Under the pieces are notes generated by a model. The model was not told the origin of the DNA, searched no databases, and worked only from the letters and a program-made list of their open reading frames with translations. Below, piece by piece: positions 5,689 to 11,373 of a DNA stretch of 11,373 nt. The stretch is taken from assembly GCA_025454075.1 (NCBI GenBank), contig JALOPD010000154.1, forward strand, positions 1 through 11,373, in the 5' to 3' direction. The stretch comes from Desulfobacterales bacterium (GTDB taxonomy: Bacteria; Desulfobacterota; Desulfobacteria; Desulfobacterales; UBA2174_A). The position numbers and the translations under genes were made by a program. The first letter of the stretch is position 1. Each line of letters starts with the position of its first letter.

Positions 5689-7635
5689 ATGCCGAGGCCG
5701 CTCGGTGGCCGCATGGACTTCATCGGGGAGAGCGACTTGGCCAAGCAGGATGAACTGTCATCAACCGAAAAGCTCCTGGAGCTGATTCGAGACGAAGGCC
5801 CGGCAAGCCCGCACACCGGCCCATATGACGCGCCTCAGGCGGCCGGGCAACGCTTCAAAAACCTTTTGAGCAATTCCCTGTCCTTCGGCAAAAGCGCGTG
5901 GTCGGCCGGTGTGGACCTGGGCCACGAGGATGTCAAGCTGGTCAAGGTCAAACGGGTCTCCGACCGCAAAATCGAAATCACCGATTTCACGCGCGTCGCC
6001 CTGGACCCGGAGATCCCGCGGGACCATCCGAATTTTCACCAGTTCCTGCGCGCGACCCTGATTAAATTCTGCGGCTCCGCCAACGCCGTCGAGCTGTGGG
6101 GCACCATCCCCTCGGCGCGGGTCGAAACCCGCCACCTGAAGGTCCCGAAGGTCTCGCAGAAGCAGCTTGCCAACACCGTTTTCTGGTCCTATCAGAAGCA
6201 CTCGGCCTTTGACGATAAAGAAACCATCTTCGATTTCGAAGTTCTCGGCGACGTCGAAGAGGGTGGCGCCAAAAAAATCGGGGTGATGGCTTACATCGCC
6301 CCCCGCAAGGAGGTCGAGGACCTGAAGGACCTCTTCGCGCGCGCCGGCTTCCCGCTGACGGGCATCTCCATCGTCCCCTTCGCCGTCCAGACCCTCCTGC
6401 GCTCCGGCCGCATCCGGACCTTCGGCGCGGCCGTGTCCAGTCTTTACATCGGAAGGGACTGGTCGCGCATCGACATTTTCGCAGACAACAACCTCGTGCT
6501 GTCGCGCGGCATCAAGGCCGGCATCCGCACGATGGTCGAGGCGCTGCAGCGGGAGATCGAGCAGAACTGGTTCGAGCTCTCGCTGGCGAAATCCCCCACC
6601 GCCGACCAGAATCGCATCCGTGCCATCAAGGCCCGGCTGAAGCAGGAGATGGAGGTCGCCCAGAGCCTTTTTTTCGGGCCCATCCACAGCGGCGCCGCCG
6701 GCGGGCAGGCCGAGGACAAACAGCTGGCGGTCAAGGAGGAGCGGATTTTCCAGATGATCCTGCCGGCCCTGGAGCGGCTGGTGCGGCAGATGGAGCGCAC
6801 CATCCGGCATTTCGCCCTCAATTACGACAACGCCCGGGTGGAGAAAATCTACGTCTCGAGCGGCATCCAGCCCCACCCGCGCATCCTGGACTACATCGGC
6901 GAGGAACTCGGTCTGCCGATCGAGGAGTTCAACCCCTTTGCCCCGGCCGAGGGCTTTCAATGCCTGCCGGTGCCGCCCGAGTCCGCGTCGGAGAAGGGTT
7001 CCTACGCGCCTGCGCTGGGCATGGCCCTGGCCTCTAACGCCACCACGCCGAACTTTCTCTACACCCACAAGAGCAGGAACCGGGACTCCAACACCCGCCG
7101 CATCAACCGCGGGGTGTTCACCTGTTTTTTCGTCTTGATTTTGGCCTGCGTCGGTCTTGCGTTCTGGCAGGAGCAGCAGATCAAGGAAAAAGAGATCCAG
7201 AAGCTCAACCTGCAGAGCCAACTCGGCGGGTTTGAGGTGCGCGTGGACAAAAACCTCATCCTGAAACTGGTCGATCAAATCCGCGCGCAAAACCAGAACC
7301 TGCACGGCATCGGCAACAATTTCATCGGGGTCGCGGTGCTAGGCGAGGTGGCCAATTCCACCCCGTCCAATGTCCGGTTGCTGAGCATCAGCGCCAAATT
7401 CGGGCCGGCCGGCAAACCCGGCCCCGCCGGCAAACCCGAAATGCCGAAAAAGGTCCTGGTTCTGGACGGGGTCATCTCCGGCGAGCGCACGACCCTGGAG
7501 GCGGACCTGGCCGCCTACCTGATGACGCTCAAGAACTCACCGCTCTTCAAGCAACCGACCATCAGCAAGAAGTCGCTGGAGATGATGGACAATCAACCGG
7601 TCATGCGGTTCACCGCTCAAATGGATGTGGTGTAG
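5689..7635 (+). CDS. Fused PilM-PilN type IV pilus assembly protein (MshI/GspL-like)
   Basis: This protein joins two normally separate parts of the inner-membrane alignment complex. Residues about 70-450 of 648 form a PilM-like actin fold; it begins with SAGVDLGHEDVKLVKVKR, the PilM counterpart of an IGIDIG-KLV nucleotide loop, and has YVSSGI near 388. After PNFLYTHK (454-461) comes one membrane segment (about 476-493, FTCFFVLILACVGLAFW), a coiled stretch (about 495-535) and a periplasmic PilN-like domain (about 540-648). The inside-out order suits a cytoplasmic PilM part and periplasmic PilN part. The first 70 residues are an unusual extension, and residues 300-345 look like an insertion. 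A collagen-like GPAGKPGPAGKP lies at 572-583. An in-frame stop immediately precedes ATG 5689; ATG 5713, with GGTGG upstream, is an equally good start. The 3-nt gap to the PilO-like gene indicates one operon. Confidence 0.85.
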   Translation: MPRPLGGRMDFIGESDLAKQDELSSTEKLLELIRDEGPASPHTGPYDAPQAAGQRFKNLLSNSLSFGKSAWSAGVDLGHEDVKLVKVKRVSDRKIEITDFTRVALDPEIPRDHPNFHQFLRATLIKFCGSANAVELWGTIPSARVETRHLKVPKVSQKQLANTVFWSYQKHSAFDDKETIFDFEVLGDVEEGGAKKIGVMAYIAPRKEVEDLKDLFARAGFPLTGISIVPFAVQTLLRSGRIRTFGAAVSSLYIGRDWSRIDIFADNNLVLSRGIKAGIRTMVEALQREIEQNWFELSLAKSPTADQNRIRAIKARLKQEMEVAQSLFFGPIHSGAAGGQAEDKQLAVKEERIFQMILPALERLVRQMERTIRHFALNYDNARVEKIYVSSGIQPHPRILDYIGEELGLPIEEFNPFAPAEGFQCLPVPPESASEKGSYAPALGMALASNATTPNFLYTHKSRNRDSNTRRINRGVFTCFFVLILACVGLAFWQEQQIKEKEIQKLNLQSQLGGFEVRVDKNLILKLVDQIRAQNQNLHGIGNNFIGVAVLGEVANSTPSNVRLLSISAKFGPAGKPGPAGKPEMPKKVLVLDGVISGERTTLEADLAAYLMTLKNSPLFKQPTISKKSLEMMDNQPVMRFTAQMDVV

Positions 7636-7638
7636 GTA

Positions 7639-8181
7639 ATGAAAACAGGCAAACTCGGCTCCCTGCTCCCGACCCAGAGCCTGGTGCTCTGCCTGCTGTG
7701 CGTTGCGGGCATACTGGTGTTCCTGCTCTTCATCGTTCTGCCGGAGCAACGGCTGTCGGCCGAGCTGGATCGCGACATCGAAGGGTTGAGATCGCGCATC
7801 GAGGAGCAGAAAGTCCTCTACCCGGTTTTCAAGAACCTCTTCGAAAAATCCAAGGCGCCGGCGGCCAAGGGCATGACCGTCCCGCCGCGAACCAAGGTGG
7901 GCCGGGGGGAGATCGCCGGCGTGCCCAAACGGCTGCAGGACATGGCCGTCGCCCATCGGCTGAACGTGCGGGAGATCGTGCCTGAGGTCAACACCCTCAT
8001 GGACGCCTCCAGCCGGTTCATGGTGAGGCTCACCGCCGCAGGCCAGTTCACGGACCTGCGCGGGTTTCTGATCGACCTGGGGTCGCTGAGCTTTTTCGAC
8101 GGCATCGAGGAGATCGACATCCGTGCGGTCGAGGGCGGGGGGGAGGAGTTCGGGCTGAAGATCTGGATGGCGAGGGAATAG
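7639..8181 (+). CDS. PilO-like (MshJ/GspM-like) pilus assembly protein
   Basis: A 180-aa bitopic inner-membrane protein: short cytoplasmic tail, one membrane helix (about 13-35, SLVLCLLCVAGILVFLLFIV), a charged coiled coil (about 36-62) and a small periplasmic alpha/beta domain (about 95-178) ending in FGLKIWM. This layout and length fit PilO and MshJ, which pair with PilN through the coiled coil and ferredoxin-like domains. Sequence motifs in this family are weak, so the call leans on architecture and position: it follows the PilM-PilN fusion by 3 nt and precedes the PilP-like and secretin genes. The gene ends 5 nt before repeat copy 2. Confidence 0.8.
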   Translation: MKTGKLGSLLPTQSLVLCLLCVAGILVFLLFIVLPEQRLSAELDRDIEGLRSRIEEQKVLYPVFKNLFEKSKAPAAKGMTVPPRTKVGRGEIAGVPKRLQDMAVAHRLNVREIVPEVNTLMDASSRFMVRLTAAGQFTDLRGFLIDLGSLSFFDGIEEIDIRAVEGGGEEFGLKIWMARE

Positions 8182-8186
8182 AGTGA

Positions 8187-8336
8187 GTGCCTAAAGTGAG
8201 CTATAGTGCCTATAGTGCCTAAAATTAAAAAACTCACTGCTCCGCTTTGGCATTCAACAACTTCTTGGTTTTCAACTTTAGGCACTTTAGCGCACTATAG
8301 GCACTTTAGGCACTTTACTTATCCACTTTAGGCATT
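8187..8336. repeat. Composite inverted-repeat element, copy 2 (opposite polarity)
   Basis: The left arm at 8187-8226 reads GTGCCTAAA, GTGAGCTATA, GTGCCTATA, GTGCCTAAA, ATT. The right arm at 8274-8313 reads AAC, TTTAGGCAC, TTTAGCGCAC, TATAGGCAC, TTTAGGCAC. The 10-nt unit is second in each arm, so this copy is the reverse of copies 1 and 3. An extra partial unit lies at 8328-8336. The insert (8227-8273) is only 47 nt. The element separates the PilO-like stop from the PilP-like start, a junction where the rest of the operon has gaps of 3-12 nt. Confidence 0.9.
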
Positions 8337-8343
8337 GCCTCAT

Positions 8344-8796
8344 ATGACTACCCGGGAAAAAATCATCGTCGGTCTCATGGTGCTCACCGTCGGCTACGGG
8401 GCGATCGAGCCGGTGCAGAGCGCGGAGGGCCTGAACGCCTTCATCACCAAGGTGGCCGACGCCGTCAAGGCCGGCGCCGCGGACGCCGGCAGCCTGGTCA
8501 TTCAAAAGGCCCAAGCCGCCTGGAAAGAGGACCCCTTCATGGTCATCCGCAAGGCGGCGCCGCAGGCCGCGGAGAAGGCCGCCTCGAAGGAACCCCCGCG
8601 GCCGCTGCCCAACATGACCTACAGCGGCTTCCTCGAGATCGGCGGCAAGCGCCTGGCCATCATCAACGGCATGGAATACGAGGCCGGCGAAAGGCTCGGC
8701 ACCGGCGGGCTGACTGTTAAATCCGTTCTTCCCACCAAGGTGATCATGACGTCCTCGCAGGGCGAAATAGTGCTTCCACTTCAGGAAAGCGAATAG
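8344..8796 (+). CDS. PilP/GspB-like (MshK-like) periplasmic connector
   Basis: A 150-aa protein with an N-terminal hydrophobic stretch (about 7-21, IIVGLMVLTVGYGA) that could anchor or export it, an Ala-rich helical linker (about 30-85), and a compact C-terminal domain (about 91-148). That domain reads YSGFLEIGGKRLAIINGMEY, then AGERLGTGGLTVKSV and VIMTSSQGEIVLPL, the beta-barrel pattern of PilP, GspB and GspC HR domains that touch the secretin's N-terminal domains. MshK holds this place in MSHA clusters. I chose ATG 8344; a TTG at 8335 is in frame but lies in the tail of repeat copy 2. An AGG of the repeat at 8330-8332 is 11 nt before the ATG. The secretin gene follows after 12 nt. Confidence 0.75.
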   Translation: MTTREKIIVGLMVLTVGYGAIEPVQSAEGLNAFITKVADAVKAGAADAGSLVIQKAQAAWKEDPFMVIRKAAPQAAEKAASKEPPRPLPNMTYSGFLEIGGKRLAIINGMEYEAGERLGTGGLTVKSVLPTKVIMTSSQGEIVLPLQESE

Positions 8797-8808
8797 GATA
8801 GGCGGGCT

Positions 8809-10320
8809 ATGATGAGATCTCATGGTTGTCTGAAATCGGCCGTTGCAGGCGTCGTCATCCTGTTGCTGGCGCTGGGCTGCTCCCAGCCGCCAAAGAAGGA
8901 CGCCGGCGACGCGTTAATGGACAAGTGGAAGGCCAAGGCCCAGGAGTCGAAGGGGTTTTCCCCGGCCCCCTCCCCCCAGGCGCCCCAGGAGCTAGTGAAG
9001 GAGGCGCCGGCCCGGGCGGCCGAGCCCAGGCTCGAGCCGGATAGGCCGCTGCCCGTCAAGCGCGTCAGCCTGAAGATGAGCAACGTCGACGTGTCGGTGC
9101 TCCTGCGCGCCCTGGCCCGGGCGGCGGATGTCAACATCATCCTGAACGACCGGGTCACGGGGCGCTCGAACATCAACATCACCCAGTCCCCCTGGGACCA
9201 GGTGTTCCTGGGCATCCTGCGCACCCACAACCTGACCTACGCCTGGCAGGGCGACATCATCCGCATCATGACGGCGGACGACCTGGAGGAGGAGCTGCGA
9301 AAAGAGGCACGCCGCCGGGATCTGCAAATGGCCGAAGCGCCGGTCACCCGCATCGTTCCGGTCAAGTTCGCCGAGGCCAACAGATTGCAGGAGAACCTCA
9401 AGTCCTTTCTCACCACCGACAAGGCCAACAAGCCCATCGGCTCGGTCCTGGTCGACCAGCACACCAACTCCATCATCGTCAACGCCCTGCCCAGGGACAT
9501 GAACGCGATCCTGGCGGTGCTCGAGAAGCTCGACAAGCCCACCCCGCAGGTGCTCATCGAGGCCTTCATCGTGGAAGCCAACAAGGACGTCTCCCGCGAG
9601 CTGGGCGTGCAGTGGGGCGGCGCGTATCAATTCACCGGGGGCGACAAGCGCGGCTTTTTGACGGGGAGGGACAACAACGCCCTCGGGCAGGGCGTCGGCA
9701 ACCGGGTGGACCCCACCACCGGGAACGTTATCGATTTGCCGATCGAGGCGGCCAGCGCATCCAGCTTCGGTTTCATCTTTCAGAACGTCGGGAAATCGCT
9801 GCTCGCCGCGCAGCTGACCGCGCTGCAGGAGGAGGGCAAGCTCACGATCCTTTCCAGCCCGTCGATCACCACCCTGGACAACCAGATGGCCATGATCGAG
9901 AGCGGCCGCGACGTTCCGTTCCAGTCGGTTGAGGACGGCGAGGTCAACATCCAGTACAAAAAGGCGGTGCTCAGCCTCAAGGTCACCCCGCACGTCATCG
10001 ACAGCCAGACCCTGAAGATGGCGGTCAAGGTGAACAAGGATGAGGTCGACTTCTCGAATCAGGTCCTGGGCAACCCGACCATCATCACCAAGAACGCCGA
10101 AACCAACGTGATCCAGGTCGACGGCCAGACCCTGGTGATCGGAGGTCTCAACAAGGAGCAGTCGCTTGACAACACGACCGGGACCCCCGGCCTGCTCGAC
10201 GTCCCGATTCTGGGCTGGCTGTTCAAGAAGGAAGGCAAGACCAACGCCAAGGAGGACCTGCTGATTTTCATCACCCCGACGATCCTCAAGGCCCAGGCAT
10301 CGCCGCCGGCAGGGGGTTGA
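8809..10320 (+). CDS. mshL: Outer-membrane lipoprotein secretin, MshL/PilQ-like
   Basis: A secretin that forms the outer-membrane gate for the pilus. The N-terminus is a lipoprotein signal (AVAGVVILLLALGC, lipidated Cys about 24), followed by a Pro/Ala-rich linker (to about 80). An STN/N0-type domain (about 85-160, VSLKMSNVDVSVLLRALARA) and an N1 domain (about 180-245, ending in VLEKLDKPTPQVLIEAFIVE) come next, then the secretin barrel (about 250-492) with SSPSITTLDNQMA, VIGGLNKE and the hallmark VPILGWLFKKE plus LLIFITPTIL. At 503 aa and without AMIN domains it is closer to MshL than to the longer PilQ; GspD normally has more N domains. The start follows an AGGCGGG-like site 12 nt after the PilP-like stop; ATG 8812 is an alternative. 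Repeat copy 3 begins 8 nt after its stop. Confidence 0.9.
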   Translation: MMRSHGCLKSAVAGVVILLLALGCSQPPKKDAGDALMDKWKAKAQESKGFSPAPSPQAPQELVKEAPARAAEPRLEPDRPLPVKRVSLKMSNVDVSVLLRALARAADVNIILNDRVTGRSNINITQSPWDQVFLGILRTHNLTYAWQGDIIRIMTADDLEEELRKEARRRDLQMAEAPVTRIVPVKFAEANRLQENLKSFLTTDKANKPIGSVLVDQHTNSIIVNALPRDMNAILAVLEKLDKPTPQVLIEAFIVEANKDVSRELGVQWGGAYQFTGGDKRGFLTGRDNNALGQGVGNRVDPTTGNVIDLPIEAASASSFGFIFQNVGKSLLAAQLTALQEEGKLTILSSPSITTLDNQMAMIESGRDVPFQSVEDGEVNIQYKKAVLSLKVTPHVIDSQTLKMAVKVNKDEVDFSNQVLGNPTIITKNAETNVIQVDGQTLVIGGLNKEQSLDNTTGTPGLLDVPILGWLFKKEGKTNAKEDLLIFITPTILKAQASPPAGG

Positions 10321-10388
10321 TAAAAGGAGTGCCTATAGTGCCTAAAGTGCGCTAAAGTGCCTATAGTGAAAAAAGGAGTGATCGCTGC

Positions 10389-10420
10389 AAAACCAAAGAC
10401 GGGGGTTCCCTTTTGGTTTT
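10389..10420. terminator. Hairpin in the insert of repeat copy 3, possibly a weak terminator
   Basis: AAAACCAAA (10389-10397) pairs with TTTGGTTTT (10412-10420); inside, GGG (10401-10403) can pair with CCC (10408-10410). The 3' arm ends in a T-run on the plus strand, and by symmetry also on the minus strand, but the outer stem is AT-rich and weak. It could reduce read-through from the secretin gene into the ATPase gene. Confidence 0.35.
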
Positions 10421-10502
10421 CGTTTGCTCCCTGCTGCTTTTAGTATTTCCCAACTTTAGGTACTTTAGGCACTTTAGCGCACTTTAGGCACTTTTTTCAT
10501 CC

Positions 10503-10508
10503 AGGCAC
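10503..10508 (+). promoter_or_regulatory. Repeat-derived Shine-Dalgarno of the ATPase gene
   Basis: AGGCAC, a partial copy of the repeat unit, places AGG 8 nt before ATG 10514. No other ribosome binding site is visible there, so the start of the ATPase appears to use a piece of the repeat element. Confidence 0.5.
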
Positions 10509-10513
10509 TTTTT

Positions 10514-11373
10514 ATGGACTACTTCTCCATTCTCAATCTGAACCGCGAGCCGTTCTCCAATTCACCGGACCCCGACTATTTCTACCACTCCCGGCAGCAC
10601 CTGGACTGCCTGCAGAAGCTGGAGCTCTCGCTGCACCTGCGGCGTGGCCTGAACGTCATCATCGGCGAGGTCGGCACCGGCAAGACCACCCTCTGCCGCC
10701 AGCTCATCCGCCGCTTTTCCCAGCGCAGGGAGATGGAAACCCATCTCATCCTCGACCCCCTGTTCAAGGACAGCGGCGATTTTCTGGCGACGGTGGTCAA
10801 GCTGCTGAGCGGCAAGAAAATGCCGGAGGGCACCACCGACTGGCAGGCCAAGGAGTTCATCAAGCACAGCCTCTTTCGCAAGGGGGTCGACCAGAAAAAG
10901 ATCACGGTCCTCATCGTCGACGAAGGCCAGAAGATCCCCGCGTTCTGCCTCGAGCTGCTGCGCGAGTTTCTGAACTACGAGACCAACGAGTACAAGCTGC
11001 TGCAGATCGTGATCTTCGCCCAGAAAGAGTTCGAGTCGGTGATCCGCCAGCACCCCAACTTCGGCGACCGCATCAACCTCTATCATCACTTGAAGCCCCT
11101 CAGCTTCCGTGACACCTCCATGATGATCCGGTACCGCCTGGAGAAGTCCTGCACCTCGCCCCAGAAGCTGGACCTCTTCACGCGGCCGGCGCTTTTCGCC
11201 ATCTACCGGGCCACCGGCGGCTATCCGCGCAAGATCATCAACCTCTGCCATCAGTGCATCCTGGCGATGATCATCCAGAACAAATCCAAGGTCGGGTACT
11301 TCCTGGCGCGCCGCTGCGCGACAAGGGTGTTCACACCGGACCGGCCCGGGCGCAGACGCGTGACGGCAGCCAT
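10514..11373 (+). CDS. ExeA/MshM-like AAA ATPase, 3' end beyond the window
   Basis: An AAA ATPase of the ExeA/GspA family that usually sits beside secretin genes and helps the secretin assemble through the cell wall; in MSHA clusters the equivalent is MshM. The visible 286 residues begin MDYFSILNLNREPFSNSPDP, typical of the family, with Walker A GEVGTGKTT (51-59), Walker B TVLIVDEGQ (131-139), an arginine-finger-like RINLYHHLKPLS (186-197) and sensor II GGYPRKI (235-241). The AAA part ends near residue 260. The following LARRCATRVFTPDRPGRRR is a basic segment that in relatives precedes a membrane helix and a periplasmic domain, which would lie past the right edge. The frame has no stop in the window. 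It is separated from the secretin gene by repeat copy 3 but points the same way. Confidence 0.9.
   Translation, partial: MDYFSILNLNREPFSNSPDPDYFYHSRQHLDCLQKLELSLHLRRGLNVIIGEVGTGKTTLCRQLIRRFSQRREMETHLILDPLFKDSGDFLATVVKLLSGKKMPEGTTDWQAKEFIKHSLFRKGVDQKKITVLIVDEGQKIPAFCLELLREFLNYETNEYKLLQIVIFAQKEFESVIRQHPNFGDRINLYHHLKPLSFRDTSMMIRYRLEKSCTSPQKLDLFTRPALFAIYRATGGYPRKIINLCHQCILAMIIQNKSKVGYFLARRCATRVFTPDRPGRRRVTAA

Larger units (their letters stand above)
10329..10510. repeat. Composite inverted-repeat element, copy 3
   Basis: The left arm at 10329-10368 reads GTGCCTATA, GTGCCTAAA, GTGCGCTAAA, GTGCCTATA, GTG. The right arm at 10452-10491 reads AAC, TTTAGGTAC, TTTAGGCAC, TTTAGCGCAC, TTTAGGCAC. The 10-nt unit is third in both arms, as in copy 1. 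A partial AGGCAC unit follows at 10503-10508 and lies just before the ATPase start codon. The insert (10369-10451) is 83 nt and holds its own hairpin. It occupies the junction between the secretin and ATPase genes. Confidence 0.9.

Noticed and set aside
5574..5700. Cyclic di-GMP (GEMM-I) riboswitch before the pilus operon
   Set aside because: A GTAAGCCTCC string recalled the riboswitch 3' part, but the conserved ACGCAAAGCC core, the GAAA tetraloop helix and the 5' CACAGGCAAACC part are not there.
5761..7305. A 514-aa minus-strand open frame under the PilM-PilN gene
   Set aside because: Antisense shadow of a gene with clear motifs; its sequence is low-complexity, rich in Leu, Asp, Gly and Arg.
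8992..9993. A 333-aa minus-strand open frame under the secretin gene
   Set aside because: Antisense shadow; the plus strand encodes a full secretin with hallmark motifs.
758..10510. CRISPR array from the regularly repeated GTGCCTAAA units
   Set aside because: Units abut without spacers, are only 9-10 nt, and appear as inverted pairs; no cas genes.

Overview
The window looks like a chromosome segment of a GC-rich, Gram-negative bacterium, most probably a sulfate-reducer-type Desulfobacterota (former Deltaproteobacteria). The reasons are the protein style (large multi-domain hybrid kinases, sigma-54 control, a MSHA-like type IV pilus cluster) and the 9-nt GTGCCTAAA repeat clusters between genes. 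This placement is inference from family resemblance; no search was run. No tRNA, rRNA, CRISPR array or transposase gene was seen.

Left half, all on the minus strand, in transcription order: a stand-alone sigma-54 activator without a receiver domain (5392-4361); a gene-free stretch carrying a good -24/-12 promoter and a large inverted repeat; a small protein with an ERRSGRDRR motif (3940-3737); a membrane hybrid histidine kinase with PAS, kinase, two receivers and HPt (3574-1001); a repeat element; and a receiver protein (706-257) followed, out of frame, by the PAS end and the start of a histidine kinase that runs off the left edge. The receiver and kinase look like one gene broken by a deletion or frameshift.

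Right half, all on the plus strand: a pilus/secretion assembly cluster whose gene order matches the MSHA-type type IV pilus (mshI-J-K-L-M). It holds a fused PilM-PilN protein (5689-7635), a PilO-like protein (7639-8181), a PilP/GspB-like protein (8344-8796), an outer-membrane lipoprotein secretin (8809-10320) and an ExeA/MshM-like AAA ATPase (10514 to the right edge). Together these would form the inner-membrane alignment complex, the periplasmic connector, the outer-membrane pore and an ATPase that helps secretin assembly. The two halves diverge from a promoter region at 5393-5688.

The most unusual structure is a composite repeat found three times (about 758-996, 8187-8336, 10329-10510), each time between co-directional genes. 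Each copy has two 40-nt inverted arms made of three 9-nt units and one 10-nt unit in a fixed order, around an unrelated insert of 110, 47 or 83 nt. The off-centre 10-nt unit gives the element a polarity; the middle copy is inverted relative to the other two. It may be a mobile paired palindrome (REPIN/MITE-like), and at one locus it seems to supply the ribosome binding site of the next gene.
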